A stretch of 64,000 nucleotides of DNA from Akkermansia muciniphila. Its GTDB lineage: Bacteria; Verrucomicrobiota; Verrucomicrobiia; Verrucomicrobiales; V1-33. The position numbers and the translations under genes were made by a program. The notes under the pieces were generated by a model. That model searched no databases. It was not told the origin of the DNA and was given only the letters and a program-made list of their open reading frames with translations. Below are positions 33,326-42,912 of this stretch, piece after piece. Location: contig CAMDJM010000006.1 of assembly GCA_945900785.1 (NCBI GenBank), positions 1 through 64,000 of the forward strand, read 5' to 3'. The stretch's first letter is position 1. Each line of letters begins with the position of its first letter.

Positions 33326-34690
33326 ATGTTAAATTTCCCCCCGTTTTGTTGTTTTGTGCTGTTGCTGGGCTCCACTTGCCCCGGTCTTGCCGTGGATAAA
33401 AAGCCGCCCGCAGCGGTGCAGCCAGCGGCGGCGGCGGATCCTATCGAGATCCTCGCGGGCTCGGAGCAGACCTGGAAGTTGAGTCCGGAGGAGTTCATGA
33501 AAGCCTTGCGGCGCTGCAATCCGGAATGGCTGGATGCCGGGAAATCCAAGGCCCGCATCGGCTACATGAAACGGCAGGAAACCAGCAAGGTGCCCCAGCT
33601 GATGGAGGGCAAACTGCCCGTTTATGAGACCCTGGTGAATTTTGCCGATAACAAGGTGAACCGCGTCCAGGTGTCTGTCTACAACCGGGGGGATGCCGGG
33701 GACATTGCGCCGGATGAATACAAGCGCCGGATCGAATCCGCGAAGACGGCCATTTCCGCCGTCGTGGGCAACCCGGGAGCGGATCGCGGTAAAGCAGCGG
33801 GAGCCGTCCTCACGAAAGGCTGGCTGTGGAAAAACCAAACGACCCAATTTCTGCTCGAAAGCAGCATGAAGCGCCTCTCCGGGGAAGACCGGCCGGAGTT
33901 CATCCGTCTCGTCATGGTGCCTGCCGCTTCCGTGCCCAAGGCGGCGCTGGGCGCGAGCGTCACCACCGGTGCCAGCGCCGCCACCGCCACCCTGGCTTCC
34001 CTGAAGGTCAATGTGAAAAAGGAGGCCAACGGCGATATTTTCATCGCCAATGTGCCCATGGTGGATCAGGGACAAAAAGGTTATTGTGTCGTCGCCACGG
34101 CGGAGCGCGTGATGCGTTATTACGGGGCGGAAGTGGATCAGCATGAGATGGCGCAAATGGCTGACTCCTCTTCCGGCGGCGGCACCAGCCCGGAAAAAAT
34201 GACAGAGGCGCTGGACCGGATTGACAGCAAATTCAAATTGAAATTGAAACGGCTCCTGCCCTGGACGGTCCGCAGTTATTTGGACCTGATCAAGGACTAC
34301 AACCGCGCCGCCCGCAGCACCAAGGCCAGGGAGATCAGCGACGATGAAGCCTACAGCGTCGCCTACGCATATCAGGAAATGGATCCTGAAACCCTCAAGA
34401 AGGCCCGGGCCACCCGCCCGGCCATGGACAAGTTCAACAAGATCATCAATGGCATGATCGACACTGGCGTGCCGGTGATGTGGAGTGTGCATCTGGGGCT
34501 TTTCAAGGAAGGCGATCTGCCCCAGTCCGGCGGAGGACACATGCGCCTCATTATTGGCTATAATGACGTGACTAAGGAGATCCTGTTTTCCGACTCCTGG
34601 GGCATGGGGCATGAGATGAAACGCATGCCCGCCGATGAAGCCTGGACGATTACCAGCGGTCTCTACGGCATGGAGCCCAAGGCCAAATAG
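33326..34690 (+). CDS. Exported C39-like cysteine peptidase family protein
   Basis: 454 residues. Signal peptide (1-22), an N-terminal region without a recognised fold, then a papain-like C39 domain from about 238: NVPMVDQGQKGYCVVATAER with catalytic C254, GGGHMRLIIGYND with the histidine, and LFSDSWG with the third polar residue. The glutamine of DQGQ supplies the oxyanion hole. It probably cleaves peptides or acts on the envelope; the substrate is unknown. It ends 6 bases before the convergent PSD1 gene stop. The ATG at 33326 directly precedes the leader. Confidence 0.85.
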   Translation: MLNFPPFCCFVLLLGSTCPGLAVDKKPPAAVQPAAAADPIEILAGSEQTWKLSPEEFMKALRRCNPEWLDAGKSKARIGYMKRQETSKVPQLMEGKLPVYETLVNFADNKVNRVQVSVYNRGDAGDIAPDEYKRRIESAKTAISAVVGNPGADRGKAAGAVLTKGWLWKNQTTQFLLESSMKRLSGEDRPEFIRLVMVPAASVPKAALGASVTTGASAATATLASLKVNVKKEANGDIFIANVPMVDQGQKGYCVVATAERVMRYYGAEVDQHEMAQMADSSSGGGTSPEKMTEALDRIDSKFKLKLKRLLPWTVRSYLDLIKDYNRAARSTKAREISDDEAYSVAYAYQEMDPETLKKARATRPAMDKFNKIINGMIDTGVPVMWSVHLGLFKEGDLPQSGGGHMRLIIGYNDVTKEILFSDSWGMGHEMKRMPADEAWTITSGLYGMEPKAK

Positions 34691-34696
34691 CCCGCA

Positions 34697-37246
34697 TTAT
34701 TCCCGTGTCAGGGATTCATCCAGATTGAAGATCCCCAGCACGAGGGCAGTCCAGGCGGCGTGCTCCACGGGAGGCAGATCCGCCGCAGGGCTGGCCCCGG
34801 TTTTCAGGAAAGCGGCCGCATCTGCCGGATGTTCTGTGAAATGGCTGCGCTGGCGCAGCAGCATGGTTTCCAGTCGGGCGAGATCCGCCTCCGCCGGGGT
34901 GCGGATGGCGATGCGGCGGAAGGAGCTGACAAGGCGGGAGCGGAGATCGCCGGGGGATTCCAGCAGGCGGGCGGCCAGCACCCGGGAAGCTTCCACCCAG
35001 GTGGGATCATTCAGGGTGGTCAGGGCGTGGAGCGGCGTATTGGTCAGGCCAGGCTTTACCTTGCAGGATTGGCGCACCGAGGCATCAAACATATTTGCCG
35101 GCCCCACGGTGCGGCGATGGAAGGTATAGAGGCTGCGCCGGTAGAGATCCGCTCCGCTGGATAGCGGATAGGTAAAGTCCCGCTCCTTGGTGATAGCCAG
35201 GGTGTCCCAGATGCCTTCCGGTTGATAGGGATAGACGGGTTTGCCGCCAATGCGGGCCTGCAGCAGGCCGCTGGCGGCCAGGGCGGTATCCCGCAGGAAC
35301 ATCGCCGGCAAACGGAAGCGGGGGCCGCGGGCGTGCAGCCGGTTTTCCGGATCGCGCTGGATGAGGGCCGGGGTGGCACGGCTGCTTTGGCGGTAGGTCG
35401 CACTGGTGACGATGAGCCGGTGCATCGCCTTCACGTGCCAGCCGCTTTCGCGGAATTCGACCGCCAGCCAGTCCAGCAGATCGCGGTGCAGCGGGTATTC
35501 ACCCTGACTGCCCAGGTCTTCGGAGGTCTTGACCAGGCCGGTGCCAAAGTAAAGCTGCCAAAACCGGTTCACCTGCACGCGGGCGGTCAGGGGATGGCCG
35601 GGAGCGAAGAGCCAGCGGGCCAGCCCGAGCCGGTTCGCCGGGGCATCCGGTGCCGGGGGCGGCAGGAAGGCGGGCGGCGCATAGCTGACTTTTTCCAAAG
35701 GCTGTTCGTAATTTCCCCGGCTCAGGATGTGGGTCTCCCGGGGCTTGGATTCCTCCATCACCATGACGCGGGGCAATTCCTCGGCTTGATAGGTTTTCAG
35801 CCTGCCCTGGAGCTGGATCACTTTCACGAGGGTTTCCGTGCCGGGCAGGGATGGCAGGTGTTTTTGGTCAAACTCGTTGCGGACTTTGTCAACAGCTCCC
35901 TTTTTGGGTTTGTCAGGCGGGGCGTTCCTGACTTCCCCGATCAGCCGGATCCAATCGCTGTCCTCCGGTTTGTTGCTGGCGATCACCTGATCCTCCCAGG
36001 TGGTCTGCAGGGCACTGCGGCGCTTTTCCCACCCGGGCCCGGCGGCGGCGATGGCAGCGTCCTTTTCCCGTGTCCAATCGGCCAGGCCTTTTTCGTATTC
36101 CGGAGATTTCAGTTCCAGCACCGGAGGGCCCACCCGGATGCGGCTGGAGTAGAAGTTGGGGGTGCCACTTTCCGGGATGTTATTAAACACCGCCATCAGG
36201 CTGTAATAGTCCTTCTGCGTGATCGGGTCATACTTGTGGTCGTGGCATTGGGCGCAGGCCACGGTGAGGGCTAGGAAGGTGGTGCTGGTCACATCCACGC
36301 GGTCGAAGAGAATCACATTCCGCTGCTCTTCCGCGATGGCACCGCCCTCCCCATTCAACAGATGGTTCCGGTTATAGGCAGTCGCGAGTTTTTGCTCCAC
36401 GGTGGCGTCCGGCAGGAGGTCGCCCGCCAATTGCCAGGTGCCGAATTGATCGAAGGGCATGTCGGCATTGAGCGATTTCACCACCCAATCGCGCCAGATC
36501 CATTGAAAGGTGTCCCCATCCTGCTGGAAGCCATTGCTGTCCGCGTATCTGGCGGCGTCCAGCCAGGGCAGGGCCATGCGCTCGCCATAGTGCGGGGAGG
36601 CCAGCAGCCGGTCCACGACCTTATCAAATGCAATAGGCGAGGCATCGGCCAGGAAGGCATCCACCTCCTCCGGGGATGGCGGCAGGCCCGTCAGATCATA
36701 GGTCACGCGCCGCAGCAGGGTCACCTTGTCCGCTTCCGGGGAGGGAGCCAACCCGGCAGCGTCCAGTTCGTGCAGCACAAAATGATCGATCTGATTGCGC
36801 GGCCAACCGGAACGGGAAGTCGACGGCAGCACTGGCCGGCTAGGGGCCGTGAAGGTCCAGTGCGGATCATACACCGCCCCGGCGGCGATCCACTGCTTGA
36901 GCTTTTCCTTTTGCGCCGGAGTCACGGAGCGGTGGGAATCCGGCGGCGGCATTTGTTCCTCGGGATCGCTGGAGAAAAGGCGCTTGATCAGCTCACTGCC
37001 GGAAGGATCCCCCGGGATGAAGGCCTTTTCCGAGAGCGCTCCCTCACGTTGGTCCAGGCGCAGATCCGCCTTCCGGTGGCTGGGGTCCTGACCGTGACAG
37101 TAGAAGCAGTTTTCGGAAAGGATCGGGCGGATATCGCGGTTAAAGTCCACCGCCGCCGGATCAGATGAAGCCGCACCCGCCGCCGCCGGGGGCAGGGCCA
37201 TCAGAAATGGAAATAGAAAGAGAGAGAAAGCGTTGTTGGTCACCAT
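34697..37246 (-). CDS. PSD1/planctomycete cytochrome c protein (DUF1549/DUF1553)
   Basis: 849 residues. Signal peptide (1-26), a c-type haem site CFYCH at residues 47-51 with the later MPPPDSHRSVT ligand region, then DUF1549 (WPRNQIDHFVLHELDAAGLA, LRRVTYDLTGLPPSPEEV), a second haem-like CAQCHDHKYDP, and DUF1553 (RLGLARWLFAPGHPLTARVQ, VNRFWQLYFGTGLV). The family is typical of Planctomycetes and Verrucomicrobia and usually has a DUF1501 gene directly downstream; here the next gene is convergent and no DUF1501 gene is seen. Proposed role: periplasmic redox step in polymer degradation. Confidence 0.93.
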   Translation of the reverse strand: MVTNNAFSLFLFPFLMALPPAAAGAASSDPAAVDFNRDIRPILSENCFYCHGQDPSHRKADLRLDQREGALSEKAFIPGDPSGSELIKRLFSSDPEEQMPPPDSHRSVTPAQKEKLKQWIAAGAVYDPHWTFTAPSRPVLPSTSRSGWPRNQIDHFVLHELDAAGLAPSPEADKVTLLRRVTYDLTGLPPSPEEVDAFLADASPIAFDKVVDRLLASPHYGERMALPWLDAARYADSNGFQQDGDTFQWIWRDWVVKSLNADMPFDQFGTWQLAGDLLPDATVEQKLATAYNRNHLLNGEGGAIAEEQRNVILFDRVDVTSTTFLALTVACAQCHDHKYDPITQKDYYSLMAVFNNIPESGTPNFYSSRIRVGPPVLELKSPEYEKGLADWTREKDAAIAAAGPGWEKRRSALQTTWEDQVIASNKPEDSDWIRLIGEVRNAPPDKPKKGAVDKVRNEFDQKHLPSLPGTETLVKVIQLQGRLKTYQAEELPRVMVMEESKPRETHILSRGNYEQPLEKVSYAPPAFLPPPAPDAPANRLGLARWLFAPGHPLTARVQVNRFWQLYFGTGLVKTSEDLGSQGEYPLHRDLLDWLAVEFRESGWHVKAMHRLIVTSATYRQSSRATPALIQRDPENRLHARGPRFRLPAMFLRDTALAASGLLQARIGGKPVYPYQPEGIWDTLAITKERDFTYPLSSGADLYRRSLYTFHRRTVGPANMFDASVRQSCKVKPGLTNTPLHALTTLNDPTWVEASRVLAARLLESPGDLRSRLVSSFRRIAIRTPAEADLARLETMLLRQRSHFTEHPADAAAFLKTGASPAADLPPVEHAAWTALVLGIFNLDESLTRE

Positions 37247-37604
37247 GAATACAACGTCGGTTTTACGGGGAATTTCGTGCTGGTTTTACAGTTTGCTTCA
37301 TTTCACCCTCCGCTGCCGGTTTCGGGGAAGGCTCCAGGGAAACGGACTCAGGTCCCGGTTTTCCCAGCAAATACCAGCCATACCCCGCTGCAGCTGACAA
37401 GCCCAGTCATTCCGATTTCATGAAAAGCCAAGTGCTGTTACGGCAAAGGCCAAGCCACCCTCTGATCCCGCCCCAACCCCCGCAGAGGCGCGGGGCCCCC
37501 GCTTTTTGATGTTGATTTTTTGATTGCAAGCCCAGCCGATGAAGTGACATAGATGCTGCCTGCCATCGCCGCAGCACCCGAAATCTTTTCAACTACCCTA
37601 TCCT
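37247..37604. other. Intergenic stretch, nothing recognised
   Basis: Divergent promoter region between the PSD1 gene and the isomerase gene. A GC-rich palindromic patch is seen near 37480-37500 (GCGCGGGGCCCCCGC), otherwise nothing. Confidence 0.5.
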
Positions 37605-38609
37605 ATGCCAAGACCCGTTACTCTTTTCACCGGCCAGTGGGCCGATCTCCCCATCGAAACCATGCTCACCAAGGCGAAGGCCTTTGGTTATGACGGGGTG
37701 GAACTGGCCTGCTGGGGTGACCACTTCGAAGTTTCCAAGGCGGACCAGGCCTGGTGCGATGAGCGCCGCGCCCTCCTCCAACGCCATGGCCTGCAATGCC
37801 ATGCGATTTCCACCCACCTCGTCGGCCAGGCCGTTTGCGACTTGATCGACGAGCGCCACAAGACCATCCTCCCTGACTACATTTACGGTGATGGCCATCC
37901 CGAAGGCGTCCGCCAGCGTGCGGCGGAGGAACTGATCAAAACGGCCCACGCTGCTGCCCGTTTTGGCGTCAAGGTCGTCAATGGCTTCACCGGTTCCAGC
38001 ATCTGGCACCTCTGCTACAGCTTCCCTCCTGTCCTCCCCGGCCAGATCGAAAATGGCTATAAGGATTTCGCCAAACGCTTCATTCCCATCCTGGATGAAT
38101 ATCAAAAACTGGGCATCCGCTATGCCCTGGAAGTGCACCCTACGGAAATCGCCTTCGACACCGCCAGCGCCCAGCGGGCCCTGGAAGCCCTCGACTTCCA
38201 CCCCGCCTTCGGGTTCAACTACGATCCCAGCCACTTCGGCTATCAGGGCGTGGACTACGTTGGCTTCATCCGCAAATTCCATGACCGCATCTTCCATGTG
38301 CACATGAAGGACGTCGCCTGGAGCGACACCCGCACTGAGGCCGGCGTCTTCGGCGGCCATGTGGACTTCCACAAACCCAACCGCTACTGGGATTTCAAAT
38401 CTGTCGGCCGCGGCAATATCAACTTCGAAAAAATCATCCGCGCCCTCAACGACATCGGCTATGCCGGCCCCCTCAGCATCGAGTGGGAAGACGGTGGCAT
38501 GGACCGCGAATTCGGAGCAACCGAAAGCTGCGCCTACACCAAGCGCGTCGATTTCCCCAGCTCGAACATCGTCTTCGACGCCCAGTTCGACAAAGCCAAG
38601 CAATCCTGA
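37605..38609 (+). CDS. Sugar phosphate isomerase/epimerase family protein (TIM barrel)
   Basis: 334 residues. AP endonuclease family 2 TIM-barrel: [44 protein letters not shown] with the metal glutamate, [21 protein letters not shown] and [13 protein letters not shown]. The order and spacing match xylose-isomerase-like enzymes that act on sugars or inositols with a divalent metal in the cytoplasm. The ATG at 37605 starts the conserved [13 protein letters not shown] block. It ends before a strong terminator, so it is a single-gene transcript. Exact substrate unknown. Confidence 0.92.
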   Translation: MPRPVTLFTGQWADLPIETMLTKAKAFGYDGVELACWGDHFEVSKADQAWCDERRALLQRHGLQCHAISTHLVGQAVCDLIDERHKTILPDYIYGDGHPEGVRQRAAEELIKTAHAAARFGVKVVNGFTGSSIWHLCYSFPPVLPGQIENGYKDFAKRFIPILDEYQKLGIRYALEVHPTEIAFDTASAQRALEALDFHPAFGFNYDPSHFGYQGVDYVGFIRKFHDRIFHVHMKDVAWSDTRTEAGVFGGHVDFHKPNRYWDFKSVGRGNINFEKIIRALNDIGYAGPLSIEWEDGGMDREFGATESCAYTKRVDFPSSNIVFDAQFDKAKQS

Positions 38610-38661
38610 GCCCGGCGACCGCCTGCTAAGCCAGCCGTTTCCACCCGATTTCATCCATCAC

Positions 38662-38696
38662 AGAACACCGCCACCCAAGGCGGTGTTCTTTTTTTG
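38662..38696 (+). terminator. Rho-independent terminator
   Basis: AGAACACCGCC (38662-38672) pairs with GGCGGTGTTCT (38679-38689) over a 6-base loop, followed by seven T. Ends the isomerase transcript. Confidence 0.93.
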
Positions 38697-38844
38697 TGTG
38701 GCCATGCCGCGCTGAGAAATGCAAATGAATCAGGATTCCAATTTTGGATGCCAAATGGCTGGAAGTGAAAAACTTTTGAAGGTGATTGACTTTTGTGCGG
38801 AAAAGGAAATGGATCCATCGATCTCTACCCACCTCCACCCTCCC

Positions 38845-39828
38845 ATGACAAAATTCTCCATTACCTGCACTGCCTTGCTTTAATCTAATTTCCCGTCGTG
38901 GGCGGATCAGGTGATTCATTTTCCGGAAGCTGATCCGGTGGTGGCCTTTGCGGCTCCCGATGATTGGGAAGCCAAGGAAAAGAATGGCAGCCTCTTTGTG
39001 CTTTCGCCGGATGGGGAAGGCGTCATTGTGGAACTTTCCACGCTGGAGGCGAAGACCGGGGAGACCAAGGCAGCCATCGAGGAAGCGAAAAAAACCATTT
39101 CCGAGTTCAAAGACCTGAAATACGGGGATCTTGTGGAGACAACCAGCAACACCCTGGACGTGACGCTTCTGAGTGCCGATGGCGAGGATAAACACGGCGA
39201 GGCCAGCATCAATCTGATGCTCCTGGGAGCCCCTGAAGCGGAGCATCCGGTATTGGTTTCGATGATTTTTACGAAGGAAGGGAAAGAGAAGTATTCCGAA
39301 GGCTCCAACCTCATCACGAAAAGCCTGCAGCCGAGTCCCAAAGCAAAGACCGCCAAGCCTGACAAGGACGAAGCTGACGCGGAGAAAGCGGGTGACGTGC
39401 AGAAATTCGCTTATCCTGCCAAGGGAAAAGCCGACTACTCGCTGGAATTCCCGGCTGACTGGACGCTGGAGACCACTGATGAAGGTGCCCACGTGGTTTC
39501 CGCCGATAAAGGCATCGGCATGAACATCGTGATGGTGGACATGGCGGACATCAAGGTCGCGGTGGAGTCCATGAAGAAAAAAGTGGGAGCGGACTACGAC
39601 AGCGTCGACTGGAGTGACCCGGTTGAACATTTCGATGCCGCCCGGAAAGTAAAGTTCGCTTCCCACGACGGAAACGCCATGGATGGCGACACAACATACA
39701 AGGTCACCTTCGCCCAGTTTGCCAAAAAAGGCAGCGGCAAGTTCATGATTATCCTGACTCAGGCTCCGGAAAAAGCCATGACGGCCAATGGGGAAGCCCT
39801 CATGAAGATCCTCTTGTCCTTTAAGTGA
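38845..39828 (+). pseudogene. Exported hypothetical protein with an in-frame stop in its signal peptide
   Basis: An ATG at 38845 opens a signal-peptide-like start (MTKFSITCTALL), which is cut by TAA at 38881-38883 and then continues in the same frame (SNFPSWADQVIHFPEADP) into a 305-residue open frame that could restart at the GTG at 38911. The rest has two similar halves (ADPVVAFAAPDDWEAKEKNG / ADYSLEFPADWTLETTDEG), each like small PsbP/DUF1795-type domains, with a Lys/Glu-rich linker. Without the leader the product would stay in the cytoplasm. Either a single nonsense mutation or sequencing error broke the gene, or a shortened protein is made. Confidence 0.6.
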
Positions 39829-39902
39829 TCCGGGGCTGGTCTTTTCATTTCCCGGGGTAAATCTGCGGCATCCCCTTCAGACCAGCGCCTGCAACCATTC
39901 CC

Positions 39903-40964
39903 ATGAAGAAAATGCCGAAGTTCCTCCTGGGATGCGGAGGCGTGGTCACTCTGTTGGCGGTGGTCCTTGTGTTTGCCATCTGGAAGTTGTTCTCCGGCAT
40001 GGAGTTCACCACCGGACCGCCATCCTCCGCACCAGCCACGCCCGATGGCTATCAAATCGAAGGGGAAGCGGTTTATTACACCAGTAATAGCAATTTCTTC
40101 GGAAACTGGGTGCCCAACCGGACTGCCGTGGCCGGGGTGGATTTGAAGACCTTCCAGACCCTGGGCTCCTATCAGCGGGCCAGGGACGCGACGCATGTTT
40201 ATTACGAGGGCGTGGCCATTCCCGGGGCGGATCCGCCTACCTTCCGGTCCTCGGAAAGCCGTTATTCCGGGGACGCCGGACAGACCTATTACGATGGCAA
40301 AATCATTCCCGGTGCCAGGGGGTTGGAGCTTGGCGATGTCCTCGTAGACCTCGACAGCATACGGGCACGGGATAAGCACCACGTCTACTACGAGGGCACC
40401 ATCGTCGCAGGGGCAGACCCGGCTACCTTCGAACTGATCGGCGGTGGCCGCATGAACCGCGATAAAAACGACTACTATACCTCAAGATCCGACGGGACGA
40501 GGTATCTCATGACCGCCATGAAGGTGGACATGCCTTCCTTCAAACTGCTCATTCCCACCACCCTGGGCACCTCTGGTGGTTACGATCCCTGGAACAAGTT
40601 TGACCAGCACCTGTGGGCCTACGATAAGCAATATTATTACGTGGGCGATACTGCCCTTCCCATAGCCGATCCCTCCACCTTCGAGGTGCTGCTTTTCGGT
40701 TATGCGAAAGACTCCAGGCAGGCTTACTATCTGGAGACGGTGATCGAGGGGGCGGATTTACCGACTTTCCAGATCGTCTCTCCGGATCATGGTGAAAACT
40801 GGGGGCATGATTTTGGGGCCTACGCCAAAGACGCGAAACAGGTTTATTACCAAGGCAAAGTCATCACCAAGGCCGACGCGGCGACCTTCACCGTCGTCGA
40901 TGAGCGCTTCTTCAAGGATAAAAACCACCGTTTCCTGATGGGGAGGGTGGAAGACGGAAATTGA
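39903..40964 (+). CDS. DKNYY repeat protein, membrane anchored
   Basis: 353 residues. One N-terminal membrane segment (about 8-32, LGCGGVVTLLAVVLVFAIWK) anchors a chain of DKNYY repeats: YQRARDATHVYYEGVAIPGADP, RARDKHHVYYEGTIVAGADP, YAKDSRQAYYLETVIEGADL (each shown in part), AKDAKQVYYQGKVITKADA. The repeat reads as K/R-D-x-x-x-V/A-Y-Y-x-G-x-x-I-x-x-A-D-x-x-T-F. Members are envelope proteins of unknown role, often in several copies per genome. The ATG at 39903 starts the basic segment before the membrane helix. Confidence 0.87.
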   Translation: MKKMPKFLLGCGGVVTLLAVVLVFAIWKLFSGMEFTTGPPSSAPATPDGYQIEGEAVYYTSNSNFFGNWVPNRTAVAGVDLKTFQTLGSYQRARDATHVYYEGVAIPGADPPTFRSSESRYSGDAGQTYYDGKIIPGARGLELGDVLVDLDSIRARDKHHVYYEGTIVAGADPATFELIGGGRMNRDKNDYYTSRSDGTRYLMTAMKVDMPSFKLLIPTTLGTSGGYDPWNKFDQHLWAYDKQYYYVGDTALPIADPSTFEVLLFGYAKDSRQAYYLETVIEGADLPTFQIVSPDHGENWGHDFGAYAKDAKQVYYQGKVITKADAATFTVVDERFFKDKNHRFLMGRVEDGN

Positions 40965-40995
40965 GCCAAGGACACTGGGAGGACAAAAACAACAA

Positions 40996-41118
40996 GGAGC
41001 GCGGATTTTCAATCCGCCCCATAACAATGGTGCTTACTCAATAGGCAAGACACCGGAAAGTTAGTTACTTAATGGTAAATCCCAACGCCGCCGGGCCGGA
41101 CTGCAAATCCCGCGCTCC
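40996..41118. repeat. Imperfect inverted repeat related to 8342-8466
   Basis: The left arm starts GGAGCGCGGATTTTCAATCC at 40996; the right arm ends GGACTGCAAATCCCGCGCTCC near 41118 (shown in part). The outer GGAGCGCGGAT/ATCCCGCGCTCC halves and the CCGCCC/GGGCCGG parts match the repeat at 8342. It lies between the DKNYY gene and the next, convergent gene. Confidence 0.75.
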
Positions 41119-41155
41119 AAAAAAGGTCGCTGACAGAACTTGATTCTTGATTCCC

Positions 41156-42400
41156 TCACTTACCCACTGGGGTGAGCGATTGTGGGAGGCGTTTGCCCTT
41201 TGCGCTGAGGAGAGCCCCTGAAAACCAAGCCTCTCCTTTGTCGTCTTTCTCCTCCTGATAGACCGCCAGTCCTTCCGGGGTAAGGACAGCCAGGCCGGAA
41301 CTGTGGGCGATGGCCTGACAAGGGGTTTTCTTTTTGCCCATGCTCCAGGTGATTTCCCTGGCCTTGCCTTTGCCGGTGATGAGCACATCTGCTTCAACCT
41401 GCCCATCATCCGTTTCGCGCAGGGAGAGGTATCTGCCGGTGCCTTGGGTCGGGGACAGGTCGAGGCTGGTGATATCCGGATTGCCGATGAGGATCGTATC
41501 CGGGTTCACGGCGGTGGAACCCGCGCCGGACCAGAGCCCGACCAGAGAGATGCCGTCCGCCTGGCCGACGAGGCTGTAAAGGGCGATGCCTTCGTCAAGT
41601 TTGACGCCGAGGAAGTTGCCCACCAGCAGGCCCTTCCCCTTGGAAACGGTCTTGCCGATCGTCCACTCCAGGCTCACCACTTCGTCCTGAACCGTGATTT
41701 TGACCGTGCCCTTGTAGGGCGATCCGTCGGAATTTTTCCCACTCACCTGGTGTTTACCCGCCAGTTTGGCCGCATCCATGCCCGCATCGTCCGGAGCCCC
41801 TGCGGATTCTGCAGACTCAGGCTCCACGCTGGAGTTGGTGGTGATGCTGGCTATGAGCCCGGTAATGTTGACGGTGGCCCAGACGTGGGCCTCCGGAGCT
41901 TCCCCGCTTTCTTGCTTCGCTTCGCCAAAGGCGGAGTATTTTATGACCAGGGTGCCATCGGGCAGCCACTTGGCGACTTCGGAGCCCCCGGCAGAGCGGT
42001 CCCCGATTGCGTCCAAAGGGGCAGCCTGCTCCGGAGACAGCTCCGGCAGGTCGATGGCTTTGATCGTTTTGGCGGTGGCACGGTAGAGGCATACCGCGCT
42101 GTGGCGGGGATTGCCGTAGTCGATGGCGACCAGGCTACGGTCTTCATTCCAATAAAACACCGGGGCTTTGGAGGATTCGAAACCATAATCGCTGGTGCCG
42201 GCATCGCGGTTCCAGAAACTGCCCAGCAGCTTGCCGGTGTCCATGTCTTTCAGGACCAGGTCAATGTTATCACTGCCGGGCTTCCTCGGCACAATATCCA
42301 AAGACGCGAACAAGGTGCCCACTCCGGGCAATGCGAGGCTGAGCACGAGAAGAGCACGGAGACTCCATGGGGGTGAGGAGAGGTGACGGGAAGTGGTCAT
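41156..42400 (-). CDS. Exported hypothetical protein
   Basis: 414 residues. A signal peptide (LLVLSLALPGVGTLFA) and a beta-rich body. The central part (about 215-310: GKHQVSGKNSDGSPYKGTVK, VVSLEWTIGKTVSKGKGLLV, GVKLDEGIALYSL) is echoed near the C-terminus (GKGKAREITWSMGKK, LAVLTPEGLAVYQ), so two related beta domains are likely. No known domain or catalytic site is recognised. Convergent with the DKNYY gene. Confidence 0.75.
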   Translation of the reverse strand: MTTSRHLSSPPWSLRALLVLSLALPGVGTLFASLDIVPRKPGSDNIDLVLKDMDTGKLLGSFWNRDAGTSDYGFESSKAPVFYWNEDRSLVAIDYGNPRHSAVCLYRATAKTIKAIDLPELSPEQAAPLDAIGDRSAGGSEVAKWLPDGTLVIKYSAFGEAKQESGEAPEAHVWATVNITGLIASITTNSSVEPESAESAGAPDDAGMDAAKLAGKHQVSGKNSDGSPYKGTVKITVQDEVVSLEWTIGKTVSKGKGLLVGNFLGVKLDEGIALYSLVGQADGISLVGLWSGAGSTAVNPDTILIGNPDITSLDLSPTQGTGRYLSLRETDDGQVEADVLITGKGKAREITWSMGKKKTPCQAIAHSSGLAVLTPEGLAVYQEEKDDKGEAWFSGALLSAKGKRLPQSLTPVGK

Positions 42401-42912
42401 GGCGGGAATGTTTCAAAGGCAACGCGGGATGGAGCATCCCGCTGCAGCATGCTGTAAACGTCTGCCCTCTTTTGTCAATTTCCGCATGGCGGTCACGGAC
42501 CGCACCGGCTGTCTGAAGCTGGGTTGCCCTTGGGGAAGAGGGGTTAGTTTGTTGATGCGGATGAAGGTGGCTTTTCTCCAGGATTGGGCCTTTGGCTCCC
42601 GCCCGGAATCCTTGTCCATTCAGGAAGCAGATGGCTAATGAAAGGTCTCATTTTGGTAGCGGAAGTCTAGCTCATCCACGGCGGGGAAGGAAGCCCGAAT
42701 TCAGCACACACGCCCCGCGTGTCGTGGAGGGTGCCCCCGCCCTCCACTTGAAAACCACCCGGCGCAGCCGCACCTCAGATCCATCGCGTCAGGGCTGCGC
42801 CCCGTGTTCACGTCAAGACCCTGCATCTTTCATCCTGCTGCCTTGGTGATCCGGAGGTCCCTTCAGAGCTGTGCGCGATCATAACCATGGCCATTCGGCT
42901 ATTTGCGGTGGG
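42401..42912. other. Intergenic stretch with three consecutive hairpins
   Basis: No gene. 42708-42801 holds the hairpins listed separately; the remainder shows nothing. Confidence 0.55.
42708..42801. repeat. Three adjacent hairpins
   Basis: ACACGC/GCGTGT (42708-42713/42717-42722), GTGGAGGG/CCCTCCAC (42724-42731/42740-42747) and GGCGCAGCC/GGGCTGCGCC (42761-42769/42792-42801) follow one another within 94 bases. This resembles the composite hairpin repeats elsewhere in the window and may be a further REP-type unit or a structured RNA. Confidence 0.6.
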
